From assembly GCF_003337485.1 (NCBI RefSeq), contig NZ_QPJJ01000008.1, forward strand, positions 62,001-126,000: 64,000 bases of DNA. The letters run 5' to 3'. Every line of letters begins with the position of its first letter. The first letter of the stretch is position 1. The stretch is from Saliterribacillus persicus. GTDB lineage: Bacteria > Bacillota > Bacilli > Bacillales > Amphibacillaceae. The notes beneath the pieces are model-generated. The model saw only the letters and a list, made by a program, of their open reading frames with translations, was not told the DNA's origin and ran no database searches. Shown piece by piece: positions 20,241 to 29,530 of the stretch. The position numbers and the translations under genes are program-made.

Positions 20241-20280
20241 AGTCTTATACCTTTACTTTTATTTTGTCCTTTATGTACAT

Positions 20281-21111
20281 TTATCTTATGCGCTTGTTTT
20301 CATTTTTCACTAAAACTTTTACAAGAATGAAACCAATGAGGAAGGTTATAGCTGAGGAGCTTATTATTTGGCTATTGATCTCACTATCCAGATTATTATA
20401 AATGGCAAATATCGAACCACTCACTAAACCTATCATCGCAACATATGTTTCGCTCGGATATTTCATTAATATATACTTAATTATTTTACTTGTGAACAAA
20501 ACTCCCATTATTACACCCGAACCAATTGCTATAATAATAGGAATATTCATTGCCATTAAAGATGTAGTTGCTAATTCATATAGTCCTAGTATAGTCAAAA
20601 TTAAGGCACCACTTATACTAGGAAGCACGAGGGCAATACTAGCAACAAAACCTGCAGTAAATAATAATAAATAGTCAACTGTGGTGATATTATGTAGATT
20701 TATTTCATTTAACCCCCCTAAGAGTTGTCCAACAATCACCAGAAGGAGTAAAAGTAACATGATGAAATAATGTCTCATTTTAAATTTGGTTTCAGAATAA
20801 TAACGTGCTTCTTTCCATAAGTAAGGAAGAAATCCAACAATTATACCCACAAAAAAGATTAAGGTTGGTGTGCGGAAATTCTCTAAAAGAAAGTTGATTA
20901 CATAAAGCGCTATTAGAAATCCAATAACCATACCGACCCCAAGCGTAAATAGAAATGGAAATACTTCTTTCTTTCTTTTTGTTGTCAGCATGCTTAATGC
21001 ATAGAGAAGTCTCTCATATATGCCCAGGATCATAGCAACTGTGCTCCCACTAACACCTGGAACGACCTCAGTCATCCCTATTGCTATTCCTCGAAAAATA
21101 ATTTGAATCAT
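20281..21111 (-). CDS. DUF368 polyprenyl-phosphate translocase (PopT-like)
   Basis: A 276-residue integral membrane protein of the DUF368 family, with about eight hydrophobic segments. Members of this family (PopT) have been reported to return undecaprenyl phosphate across the cytoplasmic membrane for reuse in wall synthesis. The N-terminal GIAIGMTEVVPGVSGSTVAMILGIYERLL, with its conserved PGVSGGT-like loop, is diagnostic, and a second similar loop (LVLPSISGALILTILGLYE) occurs in the second half. The ATG start has a GAAGGTG site. It is monocistronic with its own terminator. Confidence 0.88.
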   Translation of the reverse strand: MIQIIFRGIAIGMTEVVPGVSGSTVAMILGIYERLLYALSMLTTKRKKEVFPFLFTLGVGMVIGFLIALYVINFLLENFRTPTLIFFVGIIVGFLPYLWKEARYYSETKFKMRHYFIMLLLLLLVIVGQLLGGLNEINLHNITTVDYLLLFTAGFVASIALVLPSISGALILTILGLYELATTSLMAMNIPIIIAIGSGVIMGVLFTSKIIKYILMKYPSETYVAMIGLVSGSIFAIYNNLDSEINSQIISSSAITFLIGFILVKVLVKNENKRIR

Positions 21112-21305
21112 GCTTATTTCAACACCTTCATAAATGATTATCTTTATTATTATGATAAACAGAGCTATTATAGATCTTTATTCTAACATTTTATTCCATA
21201 TAATGTTTAGAAAAACTTGGTTTACCGTCTAGTCTTTATGTCAAAAACTTTAGATTTTCTTATACTATAGTCCGATATGTTTTATATGCTTTTCTGAAGT
21301 ATAAA

Positions 21306-21334
21306 AAAGGTAGCAAGTAAAACCTGCTACCTTT
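21306..21334 (-). terminator. Terminator of the siderophore transport operon
   Basis: AAAGGTAGCA and TGCTACCTTT form a perfect 10-bp stem with a 9-base loop, followed on the minus strand by TTTTATAC, ten bases after the binding-protein stop. Confidence 0.9.
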
Positions 21335-21345
21335 CCTAATATATA

Positions 21346-22347
21346 TTATTCAGCTGTTATTCCAGCTTTTATTTCATTCACCATTTCAGCAACAGATATT
21401 AATCCACCACCAGAAAGATACCAATAATCTGGGCTCAAATAAACGATTTGATCATTTTCGGCAGCAGTTGTGCGATTGACGATATCATTATCCAATGTCT
21501 TTTCAGCACTGTATTCACCACCAACTACTTGATTTCTATCAATTACAAACAAATAATCTGGGTTTTTTTCAGCTACATATTCAAAACTAACATTCTGTCC
21601 GTGTGTTGCTACCTCAATTTCCTCGTCAGCTAAAGCTACGCCAAATTCATCATGAATGATACCAAAACGAGACCCTGCTCCATATGCATTAATACTTCCA
21701 TCATTTGTTAGAATGATTAACCCTCTAGCTTCTTTACTAGCTGTTGTCTCTTTTAAATCCTCAATAGCTGTTTCAATCGATGCTAACTCTTCTTTTGCCG
21801 CTTCTTCTTTTTGGAATATCTCACCAATAAGTGTTACATTCTCTTCAAATGAATCCAAGTATCGATCAGTGTCTACCCCCATATAAATAGTTGGAGCTAA
21901 TTCTTTTAAATCCTCGTACACTTCAGAAGTTCTACCAGATATGATAATAAGATCTGGATCAATTTCTGCTAATTTTTCAAAGTCAGGTTCAAATAACGTT
22001 CCTGCATTTTGATAGTTTTCTCCTTGATATTTTTCCAAATATGATGGAAGATTATCTTGCGGTACAGCTGTAACCTCTACACCTAATTTATCCAATGTAT
22101 CTAATGTGCCAAAGTCAAATACTACTACTTTTTCTGGATTAACAGGGACAGTAGTCTCTCCTAATTCATGGGAAACCTCAATTTCTGTTGCTTCTTGTTC
22201 TGCTTCAGCTTCTCCAGAGTTATTGTCTTCCACTTCTTCTGATGCTTGGTCCTCTGTATTATTTTCTTGACCTTCTGTTTCTGCGGCGCCACATGCTGCC
22301 ATTAATAAAATAGCAAATACTGCTATTAACCATCCAAATTTTTTCAT
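21346..22347 (-). CDS. yclQ: Siderophore-binding lipoprotein (YclQ-like)
   Basis: A 333-residue iron-siderophore-binding lipoprotein, anchored outside the membrane. The signal peptide ends at the lipobox LLMAAC (Cys20), followed by an acidic Glu/Asn-rich linker (residues 22-55) and then the two-lobed fold. VFDFGTLDTLDKLGVEV and FGIIHDEFGV resemble YclQ, the petrobactin receptor of B. subtilis. It is the last gene of a yclN-O-P-Q ordered operon, separated from the ATPase by a 144-base gap. The ligand is expected to be a catecholate or carboxylate-catecholate siderophore. Confidence 0.88.
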   Translation of the reverse strand: MKKFGWLIAVFAILLMAACGAAETEGQENNTEDQASEEVEDNNSGEAEAEQEATEIEVSHELGETTVPVNPEKVVVFDFGTLDTLDKLGVEVTAVPQDNLPSYLEKYQGENYQNAGTLFEPDFEKLAEIDPDLIIISGRTSEVYEDLKELAPTIYMGVDTDRYLDSFEENVTLIGEIFQKEEAAKEELASIETAIEDLKETTASKEARGLIILTNDGSINAYGAGSRFGIIHDEFGVALADEEIEVATHGQNVSFEYVAEKNPDYLFVIDRNQVVGGEYSAEKTLDNDIVNRTTAAENDQIVYLSPDYWYLSGGGLISVAEMVNEIKAGITAE

Positions 22348-22491
22348 TTCTCCCTCACCTTTCTTTATTCCTATATATATTTACACGGATTATTACAAAA
22401 AGAATGATCTTGCAAGTGCATTTATTCATACAGGGCCCAATACACTGCATACCTTACTATTAAAGTAATAATCACGGATGCAACAAATTTA

Positions 22492-23250
22492 TTAATGAAA
22501 ATATAAACAAATCTTACATTGATCAATATCTTGAATATTAATATCCATATCATAGACATCCCTTAGAATATCTTTATTGATCATCCAATCTTTTTCACCA
22601 TGATGAATAATTTTCCCATCCTTAAGCGCGACAATATAATCCGAGTATACGGAAGCAAAATTAACATCGTGAATAACTATAATGACGGTTTTACCTAGAT
22701 CATCAACTAATTTTTTCAATACTTTCATTATTTGAACAGAATGCTTCATATCTAAATTGTTAAGTGGTTCATCTAGTAAAATATACTCTGTATCTTGAGC
22801 CATCACCATTGCAATATATGCTCGTTGTTTTTGACCACCACTTAACTCGTCGATAAATTTATCTTTCATCGTGGATAACTCCATATAATCAATAGCTTCC
22901 TTTATATAACGAAGATCTTCTTTTGTCAGTTTTCCTTGTGAATAAGGGAAACGGCCAAAACTTACTAACTGCTCTACCGTTAACTTGACATTAATGTGGT
23001 TTGCTTGTTTTAAAATAGCAATTTTCTTTGCCAGTTCCTTACTTTTACTTTTTGTGACATCTTTTTTATCAAGAAATACCTCTCCACTATCCTTTTGTAT
23101 AAGCCTACTCACAATGGACAATAACGTACTTTTACCAGCTCCGTTTGGACCGATAAAAGAAGTTATTTTTCCTTTTGGTATACTCACAGAGACATCATTA
23201 AGGACAGCTTTATCTCCATATTTCTTCGTTAAATCTTTTACTTCTATCAT
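22492..23250 (-). CDS. yclP: Siderophore ABC transporter ATPase (YclP-like)
   Basis: A 252-residue FepC-type ATPase. Walker A is GPNGAGKSTL, the signature LSGGQKQRAYIAMVMAQ and Walker B EYILLDEPLNNLD. The C-terminal QCKICLYF with two cysteines is unusual. It overlaps the upstream permease by four bases. It powers the YclN/YclO permease pair. Confidence 0.92.
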   Translation of the reverse strand: MIEVKDLTKKYGDKAVLNDVSVSIPKGKITSFIGPNGAGKSTLLSIVSRLIQKDSGEVFLDKKDVTKSKSKELAKKIAILKQANHINVKLTVEQLVSFGRFPYSQGKLTKEDLRYIKEAIDYMELSTMKDKFIDELSGGQKQRAYIAMVMAQDTEYILLDEPLNNLDMKHSVQIMKVLKKLVDDLGKTVIIVIHDVNFASVYSDYIVALKDGKIIHHGEKDWMINKDILRDVYDMDINIQDIDQCKICLYFH

Positions 23251-24191
23251 TGTTTACTCTCCTTCAATATCAAATATAGAAAATAGATGCCGCCTATAAA
23301 GTTTATAATGACACTTAATGTTGTTGAAAAAGAAAATAAGCGATCAACTACTAATTGTCCGCCAACCAGCGCAATTATACTGATCAAAATAGCACCTAAA
23401 ATGATTTGCGTGTGTTTATACGTTTTAATATATTCATAAGAAAGATTTGCTACTAATAAGCCTAAAAATAGGATTGGCCCAACTAGAGCAGTTGCGACAG
23501 CAACTAACACTGCAACGATAATCAAAAGTCTTTTAACCACGTAATCGTAATCGATTCCTAGATTAATAGCCTGTTCTTTACCTAGAGATAATACGTCCAA
23601 GAATTTCATGAACCTTAAAAAATACAATAGAACAAGAATAATAATAATAATGGATATATATAAAATATCTGTATTTACATTATTAAAGCTTGCAAACATC
23701 CGATTTTGAACGATCATAAACTCATTTGGATCTATTAACACTTGCATAAAGGAGGACAGACTACCAAAAAACGTTCCAAAGATCAGACCGATTAACAGTA
23801 AGAAATATACATTTTGTTCCTTTTTAAATAAAACAAAATATAAAAACAATGCGAAGATTACCATTAAAACTAGAGATATCAAGAAATTGATGTTTGGATT
23901 TTGAGCTACTAGACTAGTAGATCCAAAAACAAAAATTAAAAATGTCTGAATTAATAAATAGAGTGAATCAAGACCAATCACACTTGGCGTTAAAATTCTA
24001 TTATTTGTGATTGTTTGGAAAATGACGGTAGAGATAGCAATAACAGATCCTGTAATGATAATTGCTAATACTCTAGTTATTCTTCTTGGTAAAATGTAAT
24101 CCCAGTTACTTGTAATCCCTGAAAACACATAAATGGAAATAACAATTAATGCTAGGACTAATAATAATATTAGTTTTTTACGGTTATGCAT
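23247..24191 (-). CDS. yclO: Siderophore ABC permease (YclO-like)
   Basis: A 314-residue FecCD-family permease with about nine membrane segments. RRITRVLAIIITGSVIAISTVIFQTITNNRILTPSVIGLDSLY is the conserved N-terminal region, and GPILFLGLLVANLSYE contains the cytoplasmic coupling loop. It overlaps both neighbours by a few bases and forms a heterodimer with the next permease. Confidence 0.92.
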   Translation of the reverse strand: MHNRKKLILLLVLALIVISIYVFSGITSNWDYILPRRITRVLAIIITGSVIAISTVIFQTITNNRILTPSVIGLDSLYLLIQTFLIFVFGSTSLVAQNPNINFLISLVLMVIFALFLYFVLFKKEQNVYFLLLIGLIFGTFFGSLSSFMQVLIDPNEFMIVQNRMFASFNNVNTDILYISIIIIILVLLYFLRFMKFLDVLSLGKEQAINLGIDYDYVVKRLLIIVAVLVAVATALVGPILFLGLLVANLSYEYIKTYKHTQIILGAILISIIALVGGQLVVDRLFSFSTTLSVIINFIGGIYFLYLILKESKQ

Positions 24192-25134
24192 AAGCAGATC
24201 TCCTCATTAACAAATAGAGGAAAATACCACTACCAATTACTCCCACCGTAACCCCTATTGCAATTTCATATGGAAAAATAATAAGTCTTCCAATAATATC
24301 GCATAGTAATACAAAGACAGCTCCTAGAACTGCTGTATACGGTAAGGTCGCTTTGACATGATCCCCGCGAAATATGGTTACGATATTCGGGATAATTAGT
24401 CCGAGAAAAGGAATCATACCGACTGTTAGGATCACAACGGAAGTCATGATAGCAACGATGACTAATCCTAAATTAATGACAAGCTTATGATTCATACCTA
24501 AATTTGTTGCAAAATCCTCACCCATACCTGCAATTGTAAAACGATTGGCATACAAGTAAGCAAAAAGAACAAGGGGAATACTTATGTAGAGCATTTCATA
24601 CCTTCCTTGCATAATAAGAGCAAAATTTCCTTGGAGCCAGGAAGACATGTTTTGAATCAAGTCATTTTTATAAGCGAAAAATGTTGTGATCGAACTAATA
24701 ATATTCCCAAACATCAAACCCACAAGCGGGATAAAAATAGGATCCTTAAATTTTATCTTGTCGAGTAATTTCATAAAGATAAATGTTCCAGCTAATGCAA
24801 AGGTAAAAGCAACTAACATTTTTTCCATCGTACCTGCACTAGGAAAAACCATTAATGCAAAAAGAATTCCAAAACGAGCAGCATCCATAGTCCCAGCAGT
24901 TGTTGGAGATACAAACTTATTCCTACTAAGCTGCTGCATAATTAACCCACAAATACTCATGCTAATTCCTGCTATTATAATGCTGATCAATCTTGGAAAC
25001 CGACTAATCCACAAAATCTCTTTCTGGCTTTCTGTTAAATGAAAAAGATCTGAAATACTTAAATCAATTACTCCAATGAATAAAGATATAAAAGATAGTA
25101 CGATTAAAATAAAAACAAGGTAACGTAATTTCAT
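24184..25134 (-). CDS. yclN: Siderophore ABC permease (YclN-like)
   Basis: A 316-residue FecCD permease with about nine membrane segments. Family motifs are RFPRLISIIIAGISMSICGLIMQQLSRNKFVSPTTAGTM and VGMIPFLGLIIPNIVTIFRG. It is the first gene of the operon, directly behind a near-perfect Fur box, so the operon should be switched on by iron limitation. Gene order matches yclNOPQ of B. subtilis and fatDCEB-type systems. Confidence 0.92.
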   Translation of the reverse strand: MKLRYLVFILIVLSFISLFIGVIDLSISDLFHLTESQKEILWISRFPRLISIIIAGISMSICGLIMQQLSRNKFVSPTTAGTMDAARFGILFALMVFPSAGTMEKMLVAFTFALAGTFIFMKLLDKIKFKDPIFIPLVGLMFGNIISSITTFFAYKNDLIQNMSSWLQGNFALIMQGRYEMLYISIPLVLFAYLYANRFTIAGMGEDFATNLGMNHKLVINLGLVIVAIMTSVVILTVGMIPFLGLIIPNIVTIFRGDHVKATLPYTAVLGAVFVLLCDIIGRLIIFPYEIAIGVTVGVIGSGIFLYLLMRRSAYA

Positions 25135-25170
25135 TTAAGACAAAGCCTTCCTCTATAATTTCATTAATAA

Positions 25171-25185
25171 TGATATTCATTATCA
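25171..25185. promoter_or_regulatory. Fur box of the siderophore operon
   Basis: TGATATTCATTATCA matches the 7-1-7 Fur consensus at 13 of 14 positions. It lies 36 bases upstream of the yclN start, just downstream of a TTGACA (25222-25227) and TAGGAT (25200-25205) promoter pair on the minus strand (16-base spacer). The promoter for the divergent pabA lies about 100 bases away, so Fur need not affect it. Confidence 0.88.
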
Positions 25186-25344
25186 ATTAGATAAATTATA
25201 TCCTACCATATATTTAAAAGGTGTCAAGAGATCTTGATGAAATAATTGTGATATAAAATATAATTTCTTATCTCATGCTATAATGAAAGACAGATGAACT
25301 TGAAATTACATATAGGAACGAACTACATGAAAGGAGAAACCAAA

Positions 25345-25968
25345 ATGATTGTAATCATAGATAATTACGATTCTTTTACCTATAATCTTGTTCAATATTA
25401 TAAAAAACTCACACCAAACGTCATTGTCTTTCGTCCGGAAGAAGTAAGCATTCATGAACTTCATCAAATGGATATTATTGCAATTATTCTTTCTCCTGGA
25501 CCTGGTGAACCACAAAGTGATGGAATAGTCACGGACATCCTTTCTACTTTTCATAAAACTACGCCTATTTTCGGAGTGTGTTTAGGTATGGAAATGATAA
25601 TATCTTTTTTTAAAGGCGGTATTATTGAAAACAAGGAGCCAATACATGGAAAACAATCATGGATAGAGCATAATGGTAGCAGTGTTTTTAAAGGTCTCGA
25701 ATCCCCTACTAAAGTTACGCGCTATCATTCATTAATTGCAGATAACAAGCGTTTTCCTAATCATGAATTGGAAATTACAGCCCGGACAAAAAATGATGAG
25801 ATAATGGCTGTTAAACATCACAAGTACCCTGTGGAAGGAGTACAATTTCATCCTGAATCGATTTGCACTACTTTCGGTTATGAGATGATTAAGAATCAAT
25901 ATACTAAAGCGCTAGACTATAAACGAAAGCGAGGGAAAAAATTTGACACAACCATATCTTCAATTTGA
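25345..25968 (+). CDS. pabA: Aminodeoxychorismate/anthranilate synthase glutaminase (PabA)
   Basis: The class I glutamine amidotransferase that supplies ammonia to PabB for aminodeoxychorismate, the 4-aminobenzoate precursor of folate. The 207-residue protein has the oxyanion strand LSPGPGEP, nucleophile Cys in FGVCLGMEMI and the His-Glu pair in VEGVQFHPESI. In Bacillus this subunit often serves tryptophan synthesis too. ATG 25345 follows AAGGAG. Transcription probably starts from an extended -10 (TGCTATAAT, 25276-25284). Its 3' end overlaps the pabB start by 26 bases. Confidence 0.93.
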   Translation: MIVIIDNYDSFTYNLVQYYKKLTPNVIVFRPEEVSIHELHQMDIIAIILSPGPGEPQSDGIVTDILSTFHKTTPIFGVCLGMEMIISFFKGGIIENKEPIHGKQSWIEHNGSSVFKGLESPTKVTRYHSLIADNKRFPNHELEITARTKNDEIMAVKHHKYPVEGVQFHPESICTTFGYEMIKNQYTKALDYKRKRGKKFDTTISSI

Positions 25969-27679
25969 CTTTACATCCGCACTTTCTAACCATCACCATT
26001 TATCCTTTAGTGATCCAATTGAAATTTTACAAACTTCTAATGTAAATGAGATTGAAGGGATTTTCCTTAAAATAGAACAAGCCTTAGAAAAAGGATATTA
26101 TGTAGCGGGGTTTGTTTCCTACGAAGCTGCACCAGCCTTTGACGCTAGTTACAATGTCGGCGAAGCCTCTAACTTCCCACTTGTTTGGTTTGGTGTATTT
26201 CATGAACCCTTAAATGAAGAAAAACACGATTCAGAGCCTTATCAACTATCGGATTGGAAATTAAATACGAGCTTTAGACAATATGAACATAATGTTAAGA
26301 CTATTAAGGCGGCAATTAAAAGAGGCGATACTTATCAAGTAAATTACACAACAAGAATGACTTCTAAGTTTACAGGTAGCAGCTTTGATTTTTATCAGCA
26401 TTTACAAGCTAACCAGTCAGCAAAATATAGTGCTTATTTAAATATCGGAAATTATCAAATCCTTTCTGCATCACCTGAATTGTTCTTTGAAAAATCTGAG
26501 AATAAAATAATGACTAAACCTATGAAGGGCACTGCGAAGCGAGGTAAAACCTATAGCGAAGATCTCTCAAATAAAAAGGAGCTAGCTGAATCCGAAAAAG
26601 ATCAAGCTGAAAATCTCATGATAGTGGATTTACTTCGAAATGATTTGGGCCGAATTGCTTTAACGGATTCGATTCGTGTGCCTAAGCTATATGAAATTGA
26701 AACATACCCTACCGTACATCAAATGACTTCGACTATTGAAGCGGATATTGACCCCGACAAAAAAGTTTGGGATTGGTTTAAGGCTTTATTTCCATGTGGT
26801 TCTATAACTGGTGCACCTAAAATCGAAACAATGAAATTTATCAAAGCACTAGAAAATACGCCTAGAAATATTTATTGTGGTGCAATTGGTTATATCACAC
26901 CAAAAAAAGAAGCAATTTTTAATGTACCTATTCGAACTGTATTAATTGATAAAGAAAAAAAATCAGCAACATATGGTACTGGAAGTGGCATCACTTGGGA
27001 TTCTACCCCTGAGAATGAATTCGATGAAATTTGGACAAAGGCTAAATTACTTACTGTCAAGCCTTCATCCTTTGAGCTGTTAGAATCTATTCTATTAGAA
27101 AACGGAACATATCCATTATTAAATTTCCATTTAAATCGATTAGAAAAAAGTGCATCCTATTTTCAGTTTAAATTTAATAAAGAAGCGGTTAAGTCTGCTT
27201 TAAACGAGCAAGCTACAAACTTCAAAGACGGGAATTTTAAAATCCGACTGACACTAAACAAAAATGGAGACATAAAGCTAGATAGAAATCAGATTACTCC
27301 AACTGATAGTGGAATAAACGCAGCATTTTCTTCTAACGCGGTGCATTCGGATGATATCTTTTTATATCACAAAACTACCCAACGGGACGTTTACTTAGAA
27401 GCTGATGAAAATTTGCCAGCATCCGTTCAAACTGCATTATTATGGAATGAAAATGAGGAAGTTACAGAATTTACGATAGGAAATGTTGTTGTTGAAAAAG
27501 ATAATAAATTTTATACTCCTCCTGTAAATTGCGGATTATTAGCTGGTACCTTTCGAGAAAAATTGCTACTAGAAAATAAAATTACAGAACAAATTATAAC
27601 AAAAGAGGACGTTAAAAATGCTGACACTATATGGTTTATAAATAGTGTCCGTGGTTGGGTAAAGGTTAATCTTCTGTAA
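25943..27679 (+). CDS. pabB: PabB-PabC fusion: aminodeoxychorismate synthase and lyase
   Basis: A 578-residue bifunctional enzyme of folate synthesis. Residues 1-370 are the chorismate-binding PabB domain (MKGTAKRG near 194-201, ENLMIVDLLRNDLGRI 223-238, GSITGAPK 286-293). Residues 375-578 are a class IV PLP lyase related to PabC; the probable PLP lysine is Lys477 in YHKTTQRDVY, and VTEFTIGNVVV follows. The product would be 4-aminobenzoate made by one polypeptide plus PabA. The start is TTG at 25943 behind GAGGGAAAAAA, inside pabA, so expression is coupled. No other folate gene is adjacent. Confidence 0.92.
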   Translation: MTQPYLQFDFTSALSNHHHLSFSDPIEILQTSNVNEIEGIFLKIEQALEKGYYVAGFVSYEAAPAFDASYNVGEASNFPLVWFGVFHEPLNEEKHDSEPYQLSDWKLNTSFRQYEHNVKTIKAAIKRGDTYQVNYTTRMTSKFTGSSFDFYQHLQANQSAKYSAYLNIGNYQILSASPELFFEKSENKIMTKPMKGTAKRGKTYSEDLSNKKELAESEKDQAENLMIVDLLRNDLGRIALTDSIRVPKLYEIETYPTVHQMTSTIEADIDPDKKVWDWFKALFPCGSITGAPKIETMKFIKALENTPRNIYCGAIGYITPKKEAIFNVPIRTVLIDKEKKSATYGTGSGITWDSTPENEFDEIWTKAKLLTVKPSSFELLESILLENGTYPLLNFHLNRLEKSASYFQFKFNKEAVKSALNEQATNFKDGNFKIRLTLNKNGDIKLDRNQITPTDSGINAAFSSNAVHSDDIFLYHKTTQRDVYLEADENLPASVQTALLWNENEEVTEFTIGNVVVEKDNKFYTPPVNCGLLAGTFREKLLLENKITEQIITKEDVKNADTIWFINSVRGWVKVNLL

Positions 27680-27822
27680 AAAACGAATAAGTAGGAATCG
27701 AACGTTAATTTTGATAAAATCGCTATAAGGTATAGTTTAGTCGAGTTTTTAAATCTATTTCAAAAACTTTAGTAATGTCGGATAAATAGCTATATGTTTT
27801 AACGAAGAAAGGAGGTAAAGGT

Positions 27823-28971
27823 GTGAAGATTTTTTCTATTGAACCCACTCCTAGTCCTCACTCTATGAAAATAAACTTAGATGAAACCTTACCTATGGAT
27901 ACTAGGTTAAATTTTAGTATTAAAGATAACTTAGATGATGCTCCAGCTTATATCCAATCCTTGTTTCAGATTGACGGCGTTAAAAACATCTATCAAGTAG
28001 TTGATTTTATTGCGCTTGAAAAAAATGCAAAAGTACCTTGGGAAACTATCTTGCCTAAGGTTAGAGAGCAATTAGGTACAGTTGAAAATATTGAAGTAGC
28101 AGAAAAAAATACTGAAAATGAAACAACTGGTTCTTCTTCTGAAGTGCAAGTCTTTGTTCAGTACTTTAGAGAAATCCCAATGCAGCTCAAGCTTATTGTA
28201 AATGAGGATGAAGAAAGGTTAGCATTACCTGAAAGATTTAACAAGGCAGTAATGGAAGCTTCTGTAGATGCACCAAACTTTGTGATGGAAAGAAAATGGA
28301 TTGAAATGCAAAGAAGATATGGAATGCTAGCAGAAGTGAAGACGGAGTTACTAGATGAAATAGATGCCAGCTACGATGAAAAGAGAATACAAGAACTAGT
28401 GGAGCTAGCACAAAATCATTCAGCTAGTGATAAAATTAGCAACGAAAAAGAAAAGGTAGATCTAGCAGACTTAGAGCATAGAGATTGGAAGGTTCGTTAC
28501 CGGGTGCTTGATCAAATGGATCCAACAATGCAAGATCTTCCGCTACTTGCTAAAGCTATAAAAGATGAAAAAGCATCGATTCGTCGATTAGCTACTGCCT
28601 ATCTAGGAATGTTAGAAAGCAGAGATGTGCTTCCTTACCTATATGAAGCATTGACTGACCCTGCTGTTACCGTTAGAAGAACGGCTGGCGATTGCATCTC
28701 TGACTTAGGGTACATGGAAGCCATGCCTCAAATGATAGCTTCCCTTAAAGATTCAAATAGGCTAGTAAGATGGCGTGCAGCAATGTTTTTATATGAAATA
28801 GGCGATGAATCTGCTGTTCCAGCTCTAGAATTAGCATCGAATGATCCCGAATTTGAAGTGAAAATGCAAGTAAAAATGGCTCTTTCTCGAATTAATGATG
28901 GTGAAAAAGCAAAAGGATCTGTATGGCATCAAATGACACAAGCTACAAGTAAAAATCAAGGAGGAATATAA
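27823..28971 (+). CDS. CvfC/YpgR-like protein: Nfu N-domain plus HEAT repeats
   Basis: A 382-residue cytoplasmic protein. Residues 1-85 match the Nfu/NifU N-terminal domain (FSIEPTPSPHSMKINLD), which in Nfu lies before the Fe-S scaffold. The C-terminal half (about 225-365) has HEAT repeats with the pattern DxxxRVRYxxL, SIRRLATAYLG, TVRRTAGDCISDLG and RLVRWRAAMFLYEIG. The Cys-x-x-Cys of true Nfu scaffolds is absent. The family includes conserved virulence factor C of staphylococci; its molecular function is unsettled. GTG 27823 follows GGAGG. It is followed after two bases by brxA. Confidence 0.85.
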   Translation: MKIFSIEPTPSPHSMKINLDETLPMDTRLNFSIKDNLDDAPAYIQSLFQIDGVKNIYQVVDFIALEKNAKVPWETILPKVREQLGTVENIEVAEKNTENETTGSSSEVQVFVQYFREIPMQLKLIVNEDEERLALPERFNKAVMEASVDAPNFVMERKWIEMQRRYGMLAEVKTELLDEIDASYDEKRIQELVELAQNHSASDKISNEKEKVDLADLEHRDWKVRYRVLDQMDPTMQDLPLLAKAIKDEKASIRRLATAYLGMLESRDVLPYLYEALTDPAVTVRRTAGDCISDLGYMEAMPQMIASLKDSNRLVRWRAAMFLYEIGDESAVPALELASNDPEFEVKMQVKMALSRINDGEKAKGSVWHQMTQATSKNQGGI

Positions 28972-28973
28972 TC

Positions 28974-29405
28974 ATGAACGCATATGAAGAATATATGAAG
29001 GAAGTTTCACGTCCAATGCGAGAAGAATTGACCACAGCAGGATTTGATGAATTAACATCACCAGAAGAAGTTGACAAATTCATGAAAAACACAAATGGAA
29101 CAGCTCTTGTTGTTATTAATTCTGTTTGTGGATGCGCAGCTGGACTGGCTCGACCAGCCGCTATCGCTTCACTAGAAAATGATCAGAAACCTGACCATTT
29201 TGTAACAGTATTTGCAGGCCAAGACAGAGAAGCTACAGAAGCTATGAGAGGATATTTTACTGGAGTCGAACCCTCCTCTCCTTCCATGGCAATATTAAAA
29301 GATGGTGAGTTAAAGCATTTCATTCCGCGCGAAAATATTGAAGGATTTGAACCAGAAGATATTCTCGACCAGTTAAACGCTGCTTATGAGAAATATTGTT
29401 CATAA
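28974..29405 (+). CDS. brxA: Bacilliredoxin BrxA (YphP family)
   Basis: A 143-residue thiol-disulfide protein that removes bacillithiol from S-bacillithiolated proteins. The hallmark CGC motif is in NSVCGCAAGLARPA, and TVFAGQDREAT and SSPSMAILKDGE match YphP more closely than YqiW. Co-transcribed with the CvfC-like gene. The organism must therefore make bacillithiol. Confidence 0.95.
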   Translation: MNAYEEYMKEVSRPMREELTTAGFDELTSPEEVDKFMKNTNGTALVVINSVCGCAAGLARPAAIASLENDQKPDHFVTVFAGQDREATEAMRGYFTGVEPSSPSMAILKDGELKHFIPRENIEGFEPEDILDQLNAAYEKYCS

Positions 29406-29414
29406 GATTAAAGG

Positions 29415-29449
29415 AAAAACCAGAAGGGATATACTCCTTTCTGGTTTTT
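29415..29449 (+). terminator. Rho-independent terminator after brxA
   Basis: AAAAACCAGAAGG pairs with CCTTTCTGGTTTTT (one bulge) and a T-rich tail follows. Confidence 0.85.
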
Positions 29450-29530
29450 ATTAATACTCTTATTATTAACACTACTTAATAAATAAATGGATAAACAAAA
29501 TTTAACGAACCTTTTATAATACGTTCTCTT

